Below are positions 23,866 through 36,999 of a stretch of DNA of 64,000 nt, one piece after another (within the stretch, counting starts at the first letter, position 1; each line of letters starts with the position of its first letter). Position numbers and translations under genes: made by a program. The notes beneath the pieces were generated by a model. The model was not told the origin of the DNA. It did not search any database and saw only the letters and a list, made by a program, of their open reading frames with translations. The DNA is from Pohlia nutans (Eukaryota > Streptophyta > Bryopsida > Bryales > Mniaceae): assembly GCA_022496805.1 (NCBI GenBank), contig CM040087.1, forward strand, positions 12,040,001-12,104,000. The letters are read 5' to 3'.

Positions 23866-23990
23866 TACCCAATTTCCCCTTGTCCCGTGGGCATCGGATA
23901 ATTGGCATTACGAACGGACACTTCATTCACGCCGGCCCCTTGCTAAAAAGGGACCGGAGTTTCTATCTATCTTTCTATCTATCTTGTCAA
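23866..23990 (+). mobile_element. 3' fragment of the tRNA-derived SINE
   Basis: It matches the 3' half of the SINE at 17690-18042 (GTGGGCATCGG, GAACGGACACTTCATTCAC, CCCCTTGCTAAAAAGGGA), then runs into a (TCTA)n tail. It begins about 35 bp after the anoctamin stop codon, so it probably lies within the 3' untranslated region. The tRNA-like head is missing (5' truncation). Confidence 0.8.
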
Positions 23991-23999
23991 AAAGATCAT

Positions 24000-25525
24000 T
24001 CCAGTCACGTGAATCAGCGCCAGTGCTAATCATTTTGTAGTTTCTAGGTCTTTAGCAAACTTTCCTTTCTTTTTGTAGTGTCTCCGTTGTCGAGATCGTT
24101 GTATACCCTTCTCTGACTGCCTGCGTCTATAGTTCAAGTGTGACAATTGTGTACTCTTTACTCACAATGGTTCTAGGAATAGGGTTATGTACTCTAGTGT
24201 TGTTTTAGAGAAGGTCATATTAACCCCCAAGAGTAGGGGTAAAAAAGGTATGAGTGTAAAGGGCTCTATAGTATAATCACCGGTATTTGTTACATGACTT
24301 GGTTACTTTTTTTTAACAAATATAGTTCATAGTGAACTTTTTCTATTTTTCTTTTATTGGTGGCTATGCATTGTACTATACCTTTAATTAAATACACATC
24401 ATTATGTAAGGCAAGAAATCCATTTTTTTTGAAGGGTCTTGTTACCATTTTTGAGAACATTTCAATCACTGTTTGGGAAGATTTTTGCGGCAACCAGTCA
24501 ATGTCCTTTATTTTCCAAAACCAATCAGTTTTTAAAGATTATATCCGGTATATTTCGTTTACGGATACTAAATATAATTAATTTTTAGTCACTTAGTTCG
24601 GTGGTTTGCCTCCACTCTTGAAAATCAACCAGCCATTTCCAAAAATTAATCGGTTGACTTGACACTGACTGTCAGTTCTTCCCGGGCCCTGATTTCAATG
24701 CATTAAACATGTATTTATCAAATATTATATGAATAAGTAGTAGAGTTCCAATCACAAACGTGGAATATTTTGGCAATATAAGTATTGCATTTTTAAGGTA
24801 TCACGAGAAAGCATCTTTCGTTGTCATAAGGTTTAGAAATATCTTCTTTCTTGTAAATCATTTAGATGTACACAAAATTAACAACTCTTGAAAAAATTAC
24901 AAACATTAAATATCTATTACACACTTTTGTGGTATCTAAATATTACATATTTTGGGGCATTGGAATCCTCTTCAAATTGGACACAAGCAACTCGATTTTG
25001 TGTGTTTAATAATAGCAAATTCACACATCAGCTGAATTCCACAGGAATGGGGAATCAACCTTAGTTCATTCTCTCATCCCCTAATTCTCCTTGAATCTTA
25101 GTTTCTCAATACCATGTTAACAGGTGGGTTCTACGATTGTGCTGACTCAAGGAAATGAACGATTAATGTGATTGCACAAAGTGGAAAAACATATGATTGT
25201 GTATCGAGGATGTATATCCAAGACGGAGTCTCCTGATTTAGTTCCTGCTCTCCGATGTGATGTCACAATCAGCGATGAATTTGGAAAAAGCCTCTAGCGA
25301 CATAATTCGTAAGTCTCATGTTTAAAAACTCCAGCTAGGTTGGAAAATCGTAGAGCAGATTTATTGAACCATTGCATAAGTCTTCTGCATTCTGTACAAT
25401 GCACTGTCTTCTGTATTCAGAAACAATTCATATGCAAAACATACTGAAACTGTGCTTGAGAAGTATCTAAACTTCAGGATACCTCATGAATCAATTTTCT
25501 AGCAGCGTCCTGTACATAATCAAGT
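24000..25525. other. intergenic region between convergent genes
   Basis: It holds the 3' flanks of the anoctamin (plus) and the amylase (minus). AT-rich, with no coding region or complete element recognised. Confidence 0.5.
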
Positions 25526-28500
25526 TCACTGGATAGGTAACAGGGTTTGGGGTTTAGTCCAGATCATGTAGCCGCGGCCCGAGAGAGTGAGGTCCCAGGA
25601 ATCGTCACCAGGAGGGGTCCATTCGGTCCTGCCTAACCGCACGCACAACTTGTTATCGATGATTGCCGAGTAACCATCCTTGTCTGCTTCGAGTATTTTA
25701 ATCGAGGATCGACTGTTGATTTCTTGCATCCTCCGAATCTTGATCTGTACAGTGAAATAAAATAGGCTTAGTGCATTTGAAAGTGTGCCATTGGGCGACT
25801 GCCATTCATTACAAGTAAAGTAGAGTACCTAAAACGGGCAGGTGTTCTGAAGTGGACAAATCATTCAATGTGAATAACATAGAGCAGAATTGTACGAGCT
25901 TTCTACATCTTTTATTGATTATTCACTCTCAAGACATGGGAGGTTTAAGACTTGTTTAGAGTTCCGTTCTAGAATGACGAACATGGCATGTATAAAGTTT
26001 ATTCAATTTACAGCATCTGTGCATTGTACAGTACAACAATATCTGAGAGTTCAGAGGAGACATTCATGTTCAGAGTATACAAAACAGACATGGAAATATC
26101 AGTATCTTAACGAATTGGGAATATTGCAATCATTAAACATGCAAATTATCCCTAGTTTAAGAAGAGTACTTACCAAATCTAGAATAGCCTGCTTAAGGTC
26201 ACTGCTCCACTCATACAAATGGTCATAAAAAACACAAGGTTGTCCTGGATGAGAAAGGATATAAGCATAACCCTGCACCAGGCCACCCAAAAAGACAAGA
26301 TCCTTATGATCGAAACCTTCCATAATTTGCAGCTGATAGTGAAGTGAGGATAAGCACTGCTTTGGATGGATTGCCCTAGATGTCATTTAAAATGATCCAA
26401 ACTGCACATGCAAACTTTCTAAGATTGACGTTGAGTTGATGCGTAGGGATAGTACCTGTGCCACACGTTTACGTGGAAATGGCCAATGTGCCTATTGATG
26501 CAATGAAAGGTGACAGTTAGTGTCTATAGTCGCCACACATCGCAAAATTGTGAGCATAAACGACGGGGAACACTAGGTCATCCTATGCACTACTATCCCC
26601 AGAATGAAGTCAACATATTTTCATCGATTTCTAAATGCGACAATAATCCGAGAGTGAAATGCAATAAAGCTGATTCTGCGAAAGGGTATTCAGGCTTCAA
26701 ACCTGGGTAGATCCAGTATCGTGGTTATCTATAAATGTAACAGCCCTCGAAGGCCATACACCCAACAGCCCAGGTGGGCGCCCTTGCACATCACGAAGTC
26801 TGTACCACTGCTCCTTGGCACATGCTTCCTGAAACCAACTTGGATGTCAGCTCCCGTGAAATGAATCAACTTGATGTAGTTAATACAATCTATCAAAAGT
26901 TGTATGCAAAACACCTCGATGAAGTCTGGTTTCGGCTGATGACAGAGTTGCTGTTTTATATGAAACTTTCTGCACATGCTAAATTCTGCTTCTAAAACCT
27001 CATATGGCAGGTCTCACCTGCAAGATAGCCTTGGTGGTAAAATCAAATGTGCATGATAGGCCACCAGTGCCATCAATCCAATCTATAGTTCGCTGTCGGT
27101 GAGCATCTGTATAAATTAAATATATTAATCTTCCTCTGTTTCATTTTCTGCACTCAGTCCCACGTTTCCCTAGTTTTATAATCTCTCATCTATAAAACCA
27201 ACACAAATAAGTAGATCGAAAACAGACAAGCATATTCGGAAAAATGTGTAAACCTTGGTTGTAATCAAGGATGTATTGGGGTCCGGTATATCTGCAAGTG
27301 TCCCAATACTCGCCGATAGCCAGTCTGGGTTTCGAAGCTTCAATGTAGGCTTTCACAAATCTGGGACTGTACCTGCATACAAATATCACATACAGCTGAT
27401 ATTTCAGATGACACCATATAAGGACCACGCCGTTGTCCATTACACATACTGTATGCTCCAGAAAGTACAGCTTAAACATCCAAGGGCTGCCAAGGCTTAA
27501 TAAATACCTTACATGAAGAAAACACGTGCAGAAATAGCAAGCCCTCTTATTGACCGATTAGCACTGAGGAAGTATACCATACACCAGTGAAGGAGATCAA
27601 CTAACCCTTTAGCATAGTCGAACCGAAAGCATTCAAAGCCTATTTCCTTGCGCAGCCATTGCAGCCAATGCTTCAGGTCGTTTGCAACAACCTCATTGGA
27701 ATGGTCCAAGTTGGGTATGCCCTTAAATATCTCTCCCGTGCTTGGCTTTCCCTGCGAAGAGAAAAAGGCCAGTAGGATCAGACATCAGCGTATTTTCCTC
27801 CATGTTTAGTTCCCCAGGAGACGTGGGATTTTAAGTAGGAATTAGAAGCAACAGTACAAAGAATTCCCCACTTGAATACGAAGTCTGGAAGTGACTGTAC
27901 CAGCCCGCCAGAATCTGATGTGACAGCATGTTCATCCCAAGGCATAGGAAGTCCATCATAACGGTTGTACAGATCTCCGACTCCCCGAGTGCTGCCTACT
28001 CGATGGTTGATCACTATATCCGCCATCGGTTTCAAGCCACTTTTCTTCATCTCTCGCAATAAGCTCTTCAATTCAGCTTTGCTACCATATGCTGAGTTCA
28101 AATTGTACAGATCCTTTGGGAGGTATCCTGCAACACTTTCAAGTACATAAATTTTTTGGATAAAACTGTTGAAAAGAATGACATATAGCGATTTCATGGA
28201 ATGAAGTACAAAATTTGTGGAGTCCGCTACAAGTTCAGCTAAAAATCCTTAATAAGACCTGAAGCCTGAGTGTCTAACCTTGCGGGGCCAATGAATCACA
28301 AATGGGAGGAAGCCACATAGAGGTAAACCCCCAAGCAGCAAGCTCTGGCACCTTTTCTTTGAGTGACGGCCACCACTGTTGCTTATGCGACTCCCAGTTA
28401 AAGCCCTGAGCCAAGAGGAGCAATTTTTACTCTACACATCTTTTGTATAGCCCGTTCTCATTCTCAAACTTTGCCTCATCTTCCTGAACAAGCTCGAAAC

Positions 28501-30315
28501 TGCAAAAGAACTAGATCGTCCCGCAAAGGAATAAATACCTGGATAAAAATTTCTTTGCCTTTGCGGATGAGATCCTCACCTGTCAGCAGATGTGTGAACG
28601 GATGAAGATAGTTTTGGAACGATAAGATATTTATATTAAGTCAATTTCAAAATAGCGTACTCAATCCTCAAAGAAGCCCAACAGCCACATGCAATAGGAT
28701 CTAAAATAAAGTAAGAATATTTCAAGATTGCTTTAGTTAAATACAATGAATCTTACCACTGTCCTCAAGTTGATCTTCCGTCTCTTCCACCTACATTACT
28801 GAAATCACTAGTTAGATCGTTTCACGCAAAGCAATGAGGATCGATTCACTAAATATTTAAGAAAGCTTAGGTTTTGAGTTTGAGGAAGACTTACTCTTGT
28901 CTCGACGCTTTGAGTCTGTTCAGAGCGTGCTTCTTCCTCCTTTGAATCTGATACTTCCTCTTCCTGAAACACTCAACCACAACTCTCACAGATTTCACTC
29001 GTTTGAAAAGGTTCATTCCTGAACACGAAAACAGTTCTATAGATAAATATCTAATTCCACATCATTCAACTTGACAAGAGTGATACCAAGAGTGTTAAGA
29101 TGAACCAATCCAAATCCTCACCTTCCGCTCCTCAGGAGATTCTTGTGATGAGGGAAGGGGCTCTGAGCTGTCATCGTTTCGTTTGCCTTTACTTCCTCCA
29201 GTTCCATCCACCTGTACAATATTGATGTCCTAACATTAGAATTTCCTACTTCCACATCTTCGTTTGAGAAGTTTCTCCAATTCCACTCGTATAAGAAGGG
29301 TACATTTAGGTCTTCTCCTTTTTAGATTTTACATTCGCCTCTAATCCAGTAATCATGATTCACAAGTGCACAGATTTGAAATTCAGCAATTAGAGGTAAA
29401 CAGAAAACTTCTAACCCAAGGTATGACGGTGACTCTTGACAAAGCAAAATTTGATAAGAGAAATGAAAAGAACTTACCAATTCTTCCCCGCCAAATATCG
29501 TCTCGCCAACTGATAGGCAACCACTTAACCGGGGCCATTTCTGTGCATGTTCTCTTTCTCCGAGTGGTGACTCCAGGGGTCTTTTCAGAGATGACTCTCC
29601 ATTACAACCTGCGCACATATGAATGCAAGTTAGGATGCCATTCGGATGCAAGCAAATCGGACATTGAAGAAACGTCAACAGTCCAGTAGTAAGATAATTT
29701 AGACATACCGAATTTAGATCCAACACATCAAAAGGTATGTTATACACGTACCTAAGGTAGGAGTTGCCTCCATGTCCCGCACCTTCAGAGCAGCAGAGAG
29801 CAGCAAGAATAAAACCTTACGCAACCTGTTTTCTCTGAAAAATATGATGACGGTGACCAAATACGAACAGTACAATTGCGCTACACATAAGCTTCATCAC
29901 ACGTGCACAAATTTGCAACCGGAACAGCCTCACAAAAACTAAGCTATGAAACAGAATGAGACCTATTTCGTAGCCAGAAAGTATGTCTAATAACAAGATT
30001 CCATTAATGCATTCCTATAATAACAATGATGATCATACTCCGTGCTAAAAAAAATTAGCACGTTCAATGACGCCACAGTTTTCATACTAAATATTGACGG
30101 GGTGTCAGGTTTCTATGCGCCACTCGTGTGACTGATTATAGCTGCTGTCGTCCTTCTTTACCAATCTGATTACAAGAATGATTTAAGTCACTAACCGCAG
30201 ATTTTATGAGACGAAATTAGATCTCTCTCAGACTCTCTCTCCAAGAAAGAACGTACTTGACACTCTGAAAAAGACTGCAGCGAGCTTCTTCACACATTTC
30301 GCCAGACGCTGCCAT
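25526..30315 (-). CDS. AMY: alpha-amylase (GH13, plant type)
   Basis: Hydrolyses internal alpha-1,4 bonds of starch. Sixteen exons on the minus strand: 30257-30315, 29752-29825, 29478-29608, 29122-29211, 28895-28963, 28757-28790, 28539-28579, 28279-28405, 27901-28127, 27606-27751, 27254-27372, 27018-27106, 26703-26828, 26456-26491, 26174-26272, 25526-25744. All are GT-AG and the frame is open for 561 codons. The barrel begins [21 protein letters not shown]13 region I is DIVINHR. The catalytic triad is Asp about 329 (FRFDYAKG), Glu about 354 (AIGEYWD) and Asp about 439 ([10 protein letters not shown]). The C-terminal beta domain ends YMIWTK before a short tail. The 165 or so residues ahead of the barrel are low-complexity, rich in Glu and Ser, with no carbohydrate-binding module seen and no obvious secretory signal. 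[13 protein letters not shown] is the chosen start. Cytosol or plastid cannot be decided. Confidence 0.9.
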
Positions 30316-31030
30316 TTTCAGTCCGAAGAAAATATCCTAGAGCTTCTCAAAAAATTAATCCCGCGATCTTTCGTGACTGCATTCTCCGAGAGCTCCGAAG
30401 TCGTTATCTGCCAGAAATGCCGTGGTACACGATCACGAAAAGGTCGAAGTGCTTCCAAAAGCCTCCGTAATCCGGTTTCGATGGCGTGCGTCCGAAGTAC
30501 TACAGCAACAATGAAAACGTACCATTCCTACCGATTCCCACTCGAATCAAGCTCAACTTTACTAAACCAAGACGCATGTACTCCGCGAAACTACAAATGT
30601 ATTGAATCAGAAGCGATAGAGACTCTCAAAGCACACCATCCGTACGCTCAAAGCACACCATCCGTACGATCAAAACGAGAGAAACGATGTTACTCTCACC
30701 TGCATCCAACAATCAAAAAAAAATGTTCCAAGGTAGTTCGAAACAGCCTCGAAAAAATCGCCGAAATTTTAATAACCGGACATCTCAATGAGCTTGAAAT
30801 TAGCTTGACGCGAGGCGCAGTAACAAAAGTGTGACAACCTCGGAAATCGAAAAATGGATGGTTGAGTTCGTGCCCCGAGGCCACAGGAAGCAGGGGCTAC
30901 AGAAGGCCTGAGAGAGACGGCGGGTGGCCCGTTAAAGTGAGGGGTCGCCCGTCTAAGTGGCGGGTCAGAAAGGGTGGTCCCTGTGAAACAATCATTTCTC
31001 ACGCTTGCTTTTATATATAAAAGATTCAGG
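30316..31030. other. upstream region of amylase gene
   Basis: It probably contains the amylase promoter and 5' leader. A 153-codon open frame on the plus strand (30373-30834) has no recognisable domain and runs against the amylase leader. Two copies of CTCAAAGCACACCATCCGTA occur in tandem at about 30627-30670. Confidence 0.4.
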
Positions 31031-31668
31031 CCCACTTTATACTTGGGGCAGGATTGAGGGCCGGCCGGAACTCTTTAAATTTCAATCAATTTCAACCAAT
31101 AGGATTGCTCGATTCTTTCAAATTCAACCCAAGGGCTTTATACTATATTTAATAGTGTAGTTAGTGTGAGGCACTGTAATTGCAAACATCACTCTAAATA
31201 TCAAAAAACCTACTTTTGTAAAACCACTAAATGTCAATTATCACACTGTTTATGAAGAATAGTAACGTTTTGACATTGTGATCTTTTGAGATATGGATAT
31301 TTAGTGTGAGTAAGGAATGAAACTTGAGATGAAAGTTTAGATGGAAAAACTGAAATTTTAGAAATGGAATGAATCAAATTGGATGATAACCGCCAACACT
31401 AATTACCCACAAATTGGCAATTAGTGTTAGACAAGTAGTAGGGGTAAGCACATTATTCATCACCTCACACTAAATACACTATTTAGTGTAGTGCCGGGCC
31501 GGAAGGAGCAATTTTTCCTACCTGGCATCCTATATGGTATGATTTTGGCGCCAAATCTTTGGACCGGTTTGATGAAATCGGGACAAGGTTTGCCATGGCC
31601 CAAACTCCAAACTTGGGCGGATTGAATCGGGCCGCCCTTCCATCCAACCCAAGCGTGTGTATATAGCG
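31031..31668. mobile_element. possible Harbinger-like element with internal repeats
   Basis: The left end (GGCCCACTTTATACTTGGG) and the right end (CCCAAGCGTGTGTATATAGC followed by GGCCC) are roughly complementary, similar in style to the elements at 27-479 and 46356-46717. Inside, TTTAGTGTAG-type short inverted repeats occur at about 31150 and 31480. Boundaries are uncertain. Confidence 0.4.
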
Positions 31669-33213
31669 GCCCTCAATTTACAATCTACCGATACCCTCGT
31701 AAAGGCACTTGGGTCCCTCTCTACAATCCATACTTAGCCTTATAATTGTACAATTGTGGTTTCATATATGAATAATTGTGATACCAATATATTGTTACTG
31801 AATATACATATTTTTTTACTTCGTGCTGAAAAGTGTTTGGTTATTTTTATTTTGATGAAATACCACCAAATACAAAATATATTATTTGGTAGCAAAGGAC
31901 TTTCCAGCAATTCAAGGGTTAATATTACTCTTGATATCGCATCTTGTTTTCTATATCACCAAAAGGTCATATTAAATTCTAAAAATGTCCCTTTGAATAT
32001 TTTTACCGTAATTTTAAAAATGTCATACTTTTATTTTATTTTAAACATAGATGTAGATGTGATATTAACAAGGTTAATTAGTGTAAATAGGTTAGGTATT
32101 GAAATGGTTTGAAACTTCTTTGTCTTATTGAGGTACTTTTAGGATTTTTGTCAAGTCTTTGATTCAATAGCACTTCTGTTTTGTGATTTTTATCAACTCT
32201 TGTGGTTGGATTTTAATACATAGTACATCTCAAATAGGTGTGATATTTTCTATATCAAAAAATTTAGAAATACATTTTCCATAGAAAAAAACACTAATTA
32301 AGTACCTAGTTTAAAAGAATCGGCTATTTGAAATATATTTTTATTTTATTTTATTTTTTGCATATTTATAAGGTACTAAAATATCATATTTTCTTCTTTC
32401 ATTCACAATTTTTTTTTAAATTAATTGATGTACATCCAAATCTCTTTACTATCACACTTTTTAATATCGCATCATTCATTTCTTCATTAAATCCTAGAGA
32501 GCAAATATACCTAAATTAAATTTACTATGCAATTTTACTATTGCCTTTTGTTATGTCACAAAAGATTACATGCACATGAAATAATAAGGAGTTCAACAAG
32601 AACTTTTTAATTTTTTTAAAAATAACCACTTTGCCTTTGTCACTTCATGTATTTATTCAATGTCCTTTTACATACCAAACTATTGTCGTAATGTAAAAAA
32701 AAACTCTATACAGACAAGTGCATTTAGGACATATAGGTTGTTACATCAAAGACTTCCAATTGTATAAATTCAATTTTTGAAACAGACGCATGATAACATA
32801 ATAAGACTTAAAACAAAATGAAGTGAAAAAATGATAGTGATAGTTGTGATTATTTAGTTTGCAGGGTCCTATTGTAGTATTATAAATTTATTAAACTCCT
32901 ATATATTGGAGGGTATCGAGGCTTACAATTTGATAGTTTATAAACATGTCTTAAAATAATTCATGAAAGAGAAATTTAATGAAACACTTTGAACAAAAGT
33001 TGTAAAATAAATACCACGACTTACATCCATATTGTTAAATGTGCAAATATTGTCACCAATAAATTTACATAATCCAAAACACCACCAAGTTAAGACAATC
33101 TTATTTCAACAAATTTTACTCAAAATTTTAATATTTTTTTTTGTAATAAAATTTAGAAGGAATTGTTAATTTTAACATTCAAATTTTATTAATACTAAAA
33201 TATTGGTGATAGC
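31669..33213. other. AT-rich gene-free stretch
   Basis: Very AT-rich, with long A and T runs. The 118-codon and 63-codon plus-strand open frames have low-complexity Ile/Leu/Phe/Lys composition and no recognisable motif. Confidence 0.5.
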
Positions 33214-33217
33214 TTAA

Positions 33218-34200
33218 CCCTTTAAAATTCCAATTCAACATTGTTTCAAAGATTTGTTATAAAATGTTTGATGAAAAACAAAAATGAAGTTGATAAACAA
33301 GAAAAAGTTGTAAATCTCAATGTGAAGATCACATTTGTACGGTTGGATTCATCATATTTTTTATAGATATTTTCTAATGAATTTTGCAAGGTTTTCTTTT
33401 GGAATTCAATTTAAAATCTCAAATTAACACTAGATATATAGTGATGAAATTGGAATAACATGCACTACGAGATGGTATGGTTTCCATTATTCAATTTTAC
33501 TTATTTTCAAAAATCATGTTTAACCCCTAAAAGCCCGAGGGGTATTGTACAAAACATAGATGTGTTATAATATGTGTCTTCCATATGTTTGATGAAATTT
33601 GCTTCAATAAACAAAATTTAGAGTATCATCTCTACAAATTATCCATACAGTTAAACTTCCAAAAATAACTTTAGATCATTTTTTAATGAATTTAAAAGCA
33701 TTAGCATTTTAAAATTTGTATAAATTATAATTTTCAATTTTAGAGTTCGAAATTTAGTTTGATTGGTTAAAGTTGGGCTATCTATTGTAAACTTCAAAAA
33801 AGAAAAAGAAATGATGGAGGGATCATCATTACTTTCCCCAAATAGCAAATTTTATAACACTAAGACAATGTTGAGGAGATCTACTTTGAAAAATTCTCCC
33901 GGGTGGAGTTTAACTCGGATTGCCATAATTCAAATTGGGTTAGAAAGTAGACTTAATGTAGTATTTAAAAAATTAATTAATTTTTCAAAAAAGAAAATTT
34001 CGGTCCGGGCAGCCCGTTAAATTCGGGCAGCGACCAGAAAATGGTCGTTTGAGCTCTTAGGGGTTAAGGTCTCACTTTTTGAACTAAAAATGAAACTCGA
34101 CATTACCCAATTGTGTTGTTTTTCAAAAAATTGCAATATCTTATTTTGAAGATCCATACCGTTCAAATGATAGTCAACTAGCACAAGAACCAAAGGAAAT
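33218..34200. mobile_element. TTAA MITE family D, copy 1, split by another TTAA element
   Basis: It starts CCCTTTAAAATTCC after TTAA. The interior matches family D at 46872-47408 (TTTCAAAGATTTGTTATAAAATG, ATGCACTACGAGATGGTATGG, AAGATCCATACCGT). At the internal TTAA (33520-33523) it is interrupted by 33524-34063 and then resumes with GGTCTCACTTTTTGAACT. The right terminus is missing. Confidence 0.75.
33524..34063. mobile_element. 540-bp TTAA element nested in family D
   Basis: The termini are CCCCTAAAAGCCCG and GAGCTCTTAGGGG, with TTAA on both sides. The uninterrupted family D copy at about 47185-47195 shows the empty site with a single TTAA (CATATTTAAGGTC), direct support for TTAA duplication on insertion. 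Confidence 0.85.
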
Positions 34201-34304
34201 TTGAATGTACAAGATGTAGTGTTGAAAAGGTTGCAATCTGTTCGTCGTCCAATATATAAACGCAGGCACATTAGTCTTTGAGCCTGCTGCCCTCCCTTGC
34301 ATGG

Positions 34305-34690
34305 AATGATGTGGAATATCCCACATCATTTCATCCTTCCAACGAAATGATGTGGGATATTCCACATCCCATTAGTAGCTATGGGGGCACGTGGCATTAA
34401 GCAAGAGCAAGCAACCATGGTGCACAGTAATCCAAAGCACAATTCAACAATGTTTTTTCATTGTTTATTTGATTGATTCTCAACTCAATAGTGTTTTGTC
34501 ATTGAAAGCACAATTCAACAACGTTTTTTCATTGTTTATTTGATTGATTCTCACTCAATATAGTGTTTCGTCATTTTTTATTTGATTCAATAGTTCTTTC
34601 AATTAGAAATCACTGGTCACTCTGTATATAAAGGTGGATGAAATTTAAAAGGCAGTCTCTTTTAAGGCTACTGAATGTTATGATCCCAAA
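34305..34690. repeat. dispersed repeat with ATGATGTGGGATATTCC palindrome, copy 1
   Basis: It begins with a palindrome of about 55 bp (ATGTGGAATATCCCACATCA / TGATGTGGGATATTCCACAT) and continues with GGCATTAAGCAAGAGCAA, TGGTGCACAG and CTACTGAATGTTATG. The copy at 43141-43410 is in the same orientation and interrupts the decayed helicase. Confidence 0.65.
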
Positions 34691-34777
34691 AAATTCTCCA
34701 AATTGTACTTTATGATGGTTTCTTTTCAAATTGTTGATTCTAAGTGACCTGTAGGGGTGAAATAGATGGTATATTAA

Positions 34778-35099
34778 CCCCTTAACGTACCGATCCTTTG
34801 AACGCAAGTAGATGTTAGCCTGAAAAATAGATTTTAGCATGACTCAAATGTACAATAAGTGTACATGAAAGGACCATTGCATGCATGAAATCTACCCAAC
34901 AAATTTGACATATTTGCATTTGGAGGCCTCTCCAATATTATGGACCTCTCCCCATCACAAGAGATTTACACTCATTGGTAGAGAACTTAATAGGCTTGCA
35001 AAGGTGACTTGGATGAAAGTCATCCCACATTGCATGAAAAAGTTACAGGACTTTGAATCCGTTCATGATCCAGTTTCTGGACGCTGTGACGTTTAGGGG
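34778..35099. mobile_element. TTAA MITE, 322 bp
   Basis: TTAA flanks with termini CCCCTTAACGTACC and GTGACGTTTAGGGG. The right end (TCCAGTTTCTGGACGC) resembles the left end of the element at 36416, so it belongs to a related family. Confidence 0.8.
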
Positions 35100-35366
35100 T
35101 TAACACTGGGCTTGTATTTTCAAAGAGAAAGTGGCCCGGCGTGGTGGGTTCAAGAATGTCACCAGAACATGGGCTTCACTATCATGGTGATATGCGGTCC
35201 TGAATATGAGTTCAAATGGTTGGCTCATGTTGTTGCTCATATCATAATCATTTGGCTGTTCTCTTTCCTGTGAAAGAAGCTGAGTTTGCAATGGTTTGGA
35301 ACAACTACTGGCAGTACTTGGTGGTAAGTGGCCAGATCCCAAATAAAATATTCCATTGTACTTTAA

Positions 35367-35936
35367 CCCCTAAACGTCCTCACCCTTTTTTGATTTTGCA
35401 GTTTTTCAAAAATGCATTATAAAATGCAACTAAGAGGGGTATTTTCAATTTGATGAATGAGTAAAAGTTGTACATTATGCATTTTAGATTCTATCCATAC
35501 GGTTAGATTTGCGATTGCTATCACCAATATTTGTGTATAAATTTTAAAACTTAAAATTTAGAGCTCTTTTGTAATATGATTACGAATTAGATATTGACAA
35601 TCTAATATTGAATTTTTTTGAGATGGGTTGAAATGTGATACTCTAAGTGTAGTGAATTTTTGGGGATTTTTTGGTTGCTTATTTCTAGTACTTGACTTTT
35701 TCAAGAGAACTTTTAGACTAAAATCTTTCAAATTTGGGGTGGAACACTATAACATGAAATGAGGCATAAAAATTTCACGAATCATCCCCTTTCTAATCGG
35801 ATCACACATGCACGAAGCTAACTTCCCATAAAAGTTTTTTTTTTTAGATTTCACACTGCAAAAAGTGCGTGATTGATGAGAAATCCGAGTTCAAATTCGT
35901 ACATCATCCAAAATATGGATGGTTGGACGGTTAGGG
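35367..35936. mobile_element. TTAA MITE family C, copy 2
   Basis: It starts after TTAA with CCCCTAAACGTCCTCACCC and ends GGACGGTTAGGG. The interior closely follows copy 1 at 484-1042 (same orientation) with small indels. The right-hand TTAA has changed to ATTC. Confidence 0.8.
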
Positions 35937-36415
35937 ATTCACTTCTGCAGGTATATTTACTGGTAGTATAGAGAATATTTTGTATTTGAGTGGCTTTCTT
36001 TGGCACCATCGAGAATGATCAACAACTTCATCATCCAAAAGATGCTTATAAGGTAGACATACCAATTACCACTCAACACTCAGCTTTGCCCTCATGTACT
36101 GGAATACCTATGGTAGCATATGAATGAACTCAAGTTTCAACGGGAGGATAAATTCTGTTTTTACAATTTGTGAGGTTTTTTTTTAGTTTTAACACTGACC
36201 TGGTTTTTAGGTGTTCATTGAACTTCAAAAATACATATGAACAAGAACTCCAGTTCTTTTGTAGGGCCGGTGTGAATCAAAACTCCCCATGAAAGTTCAC
36301 AAAACTACGCACATATCCTATTCATATTACAAATGATTTCGGAAAAAATATGCTTGTTTGCTAAAAGCTCCTTTGAGATTCAGTGTTTTTAAAAGGACAA
36401 TTCCTTAACCCTTAA

Positions 36416-36995
36416 CCCCTAAACGTCCCATAGTCCAGAAACTGGATCACGAACAGATTCAAAGTCTTCTCACGTTCTCATTATTGCTTGGATGAAACTC
36501 ATTCAATTTTTTGGAGATTCTTCACCAAGTTGTTGTCCTATCTAATGGTTGGATTTAGTCATACTAGGGTAAATATTTTTCTAAAATTACAAATGTAGAA
36601 GTATGTCAAGTCGTTGACCAAGCCAAAATTGCATTGACTCTAGTTCAAAGTGAAATCGTGAAAAATGAGGTCATAAATTTAAGAAACACAAAAATTTCAA
36701 AGGATCACCACACTTAAGAGTATCTCATTTCAAACTCATTCCAAAAAAATTTACTCAAAAAATATTGAAATTTAGTTTGTAATCGAATTTAGAAGAAATT
36801 TTTAATTTTAACTTTCAAATTTTATAATTAAATATTTTTTATTGTATTAGTAAATCAAACCGTACGGATGGAATATAAAATTCAAAATCTAAAACTTTCA
36901 TTTGTATATCAGCTCCAGAATATTCTTCTAAATAGTAGTTTATAATGCTTTTTTTGAAATTGTCAATTCCAGGGACACCCTGGTACGTTTAGGAG
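36416..36995. mobile_element. TTAA MITE family F, copy 1, 580 bp
   Basis: TTAA flanks and termini CCCCTAAACGTCCC / GGTACGTTTAGGA. An inverted relative lies at 38114-38690 (shared TGGAATTGACAATTT, TAGAAGAATATT and GACTTGACATACTTCTAC blocks). Confidence 0.8.
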
Positions 36996-36999
36996 TTAA

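Noticed and set aside
30373..30834. A 153-codon plus-strand gene
   Set aside because: It lies antisense to the amylase leader, has no domain, has low-complexity basic composition, and shows no splice or start context that favours it over chance.
31756..32519. Plus-strand open frames of 118 and 63 codons
   Set aside because: AT-driven composition (Ile, Leu, Phe, Lys, Asn), no homology pattern, and located in a repeat-rich AT desert.
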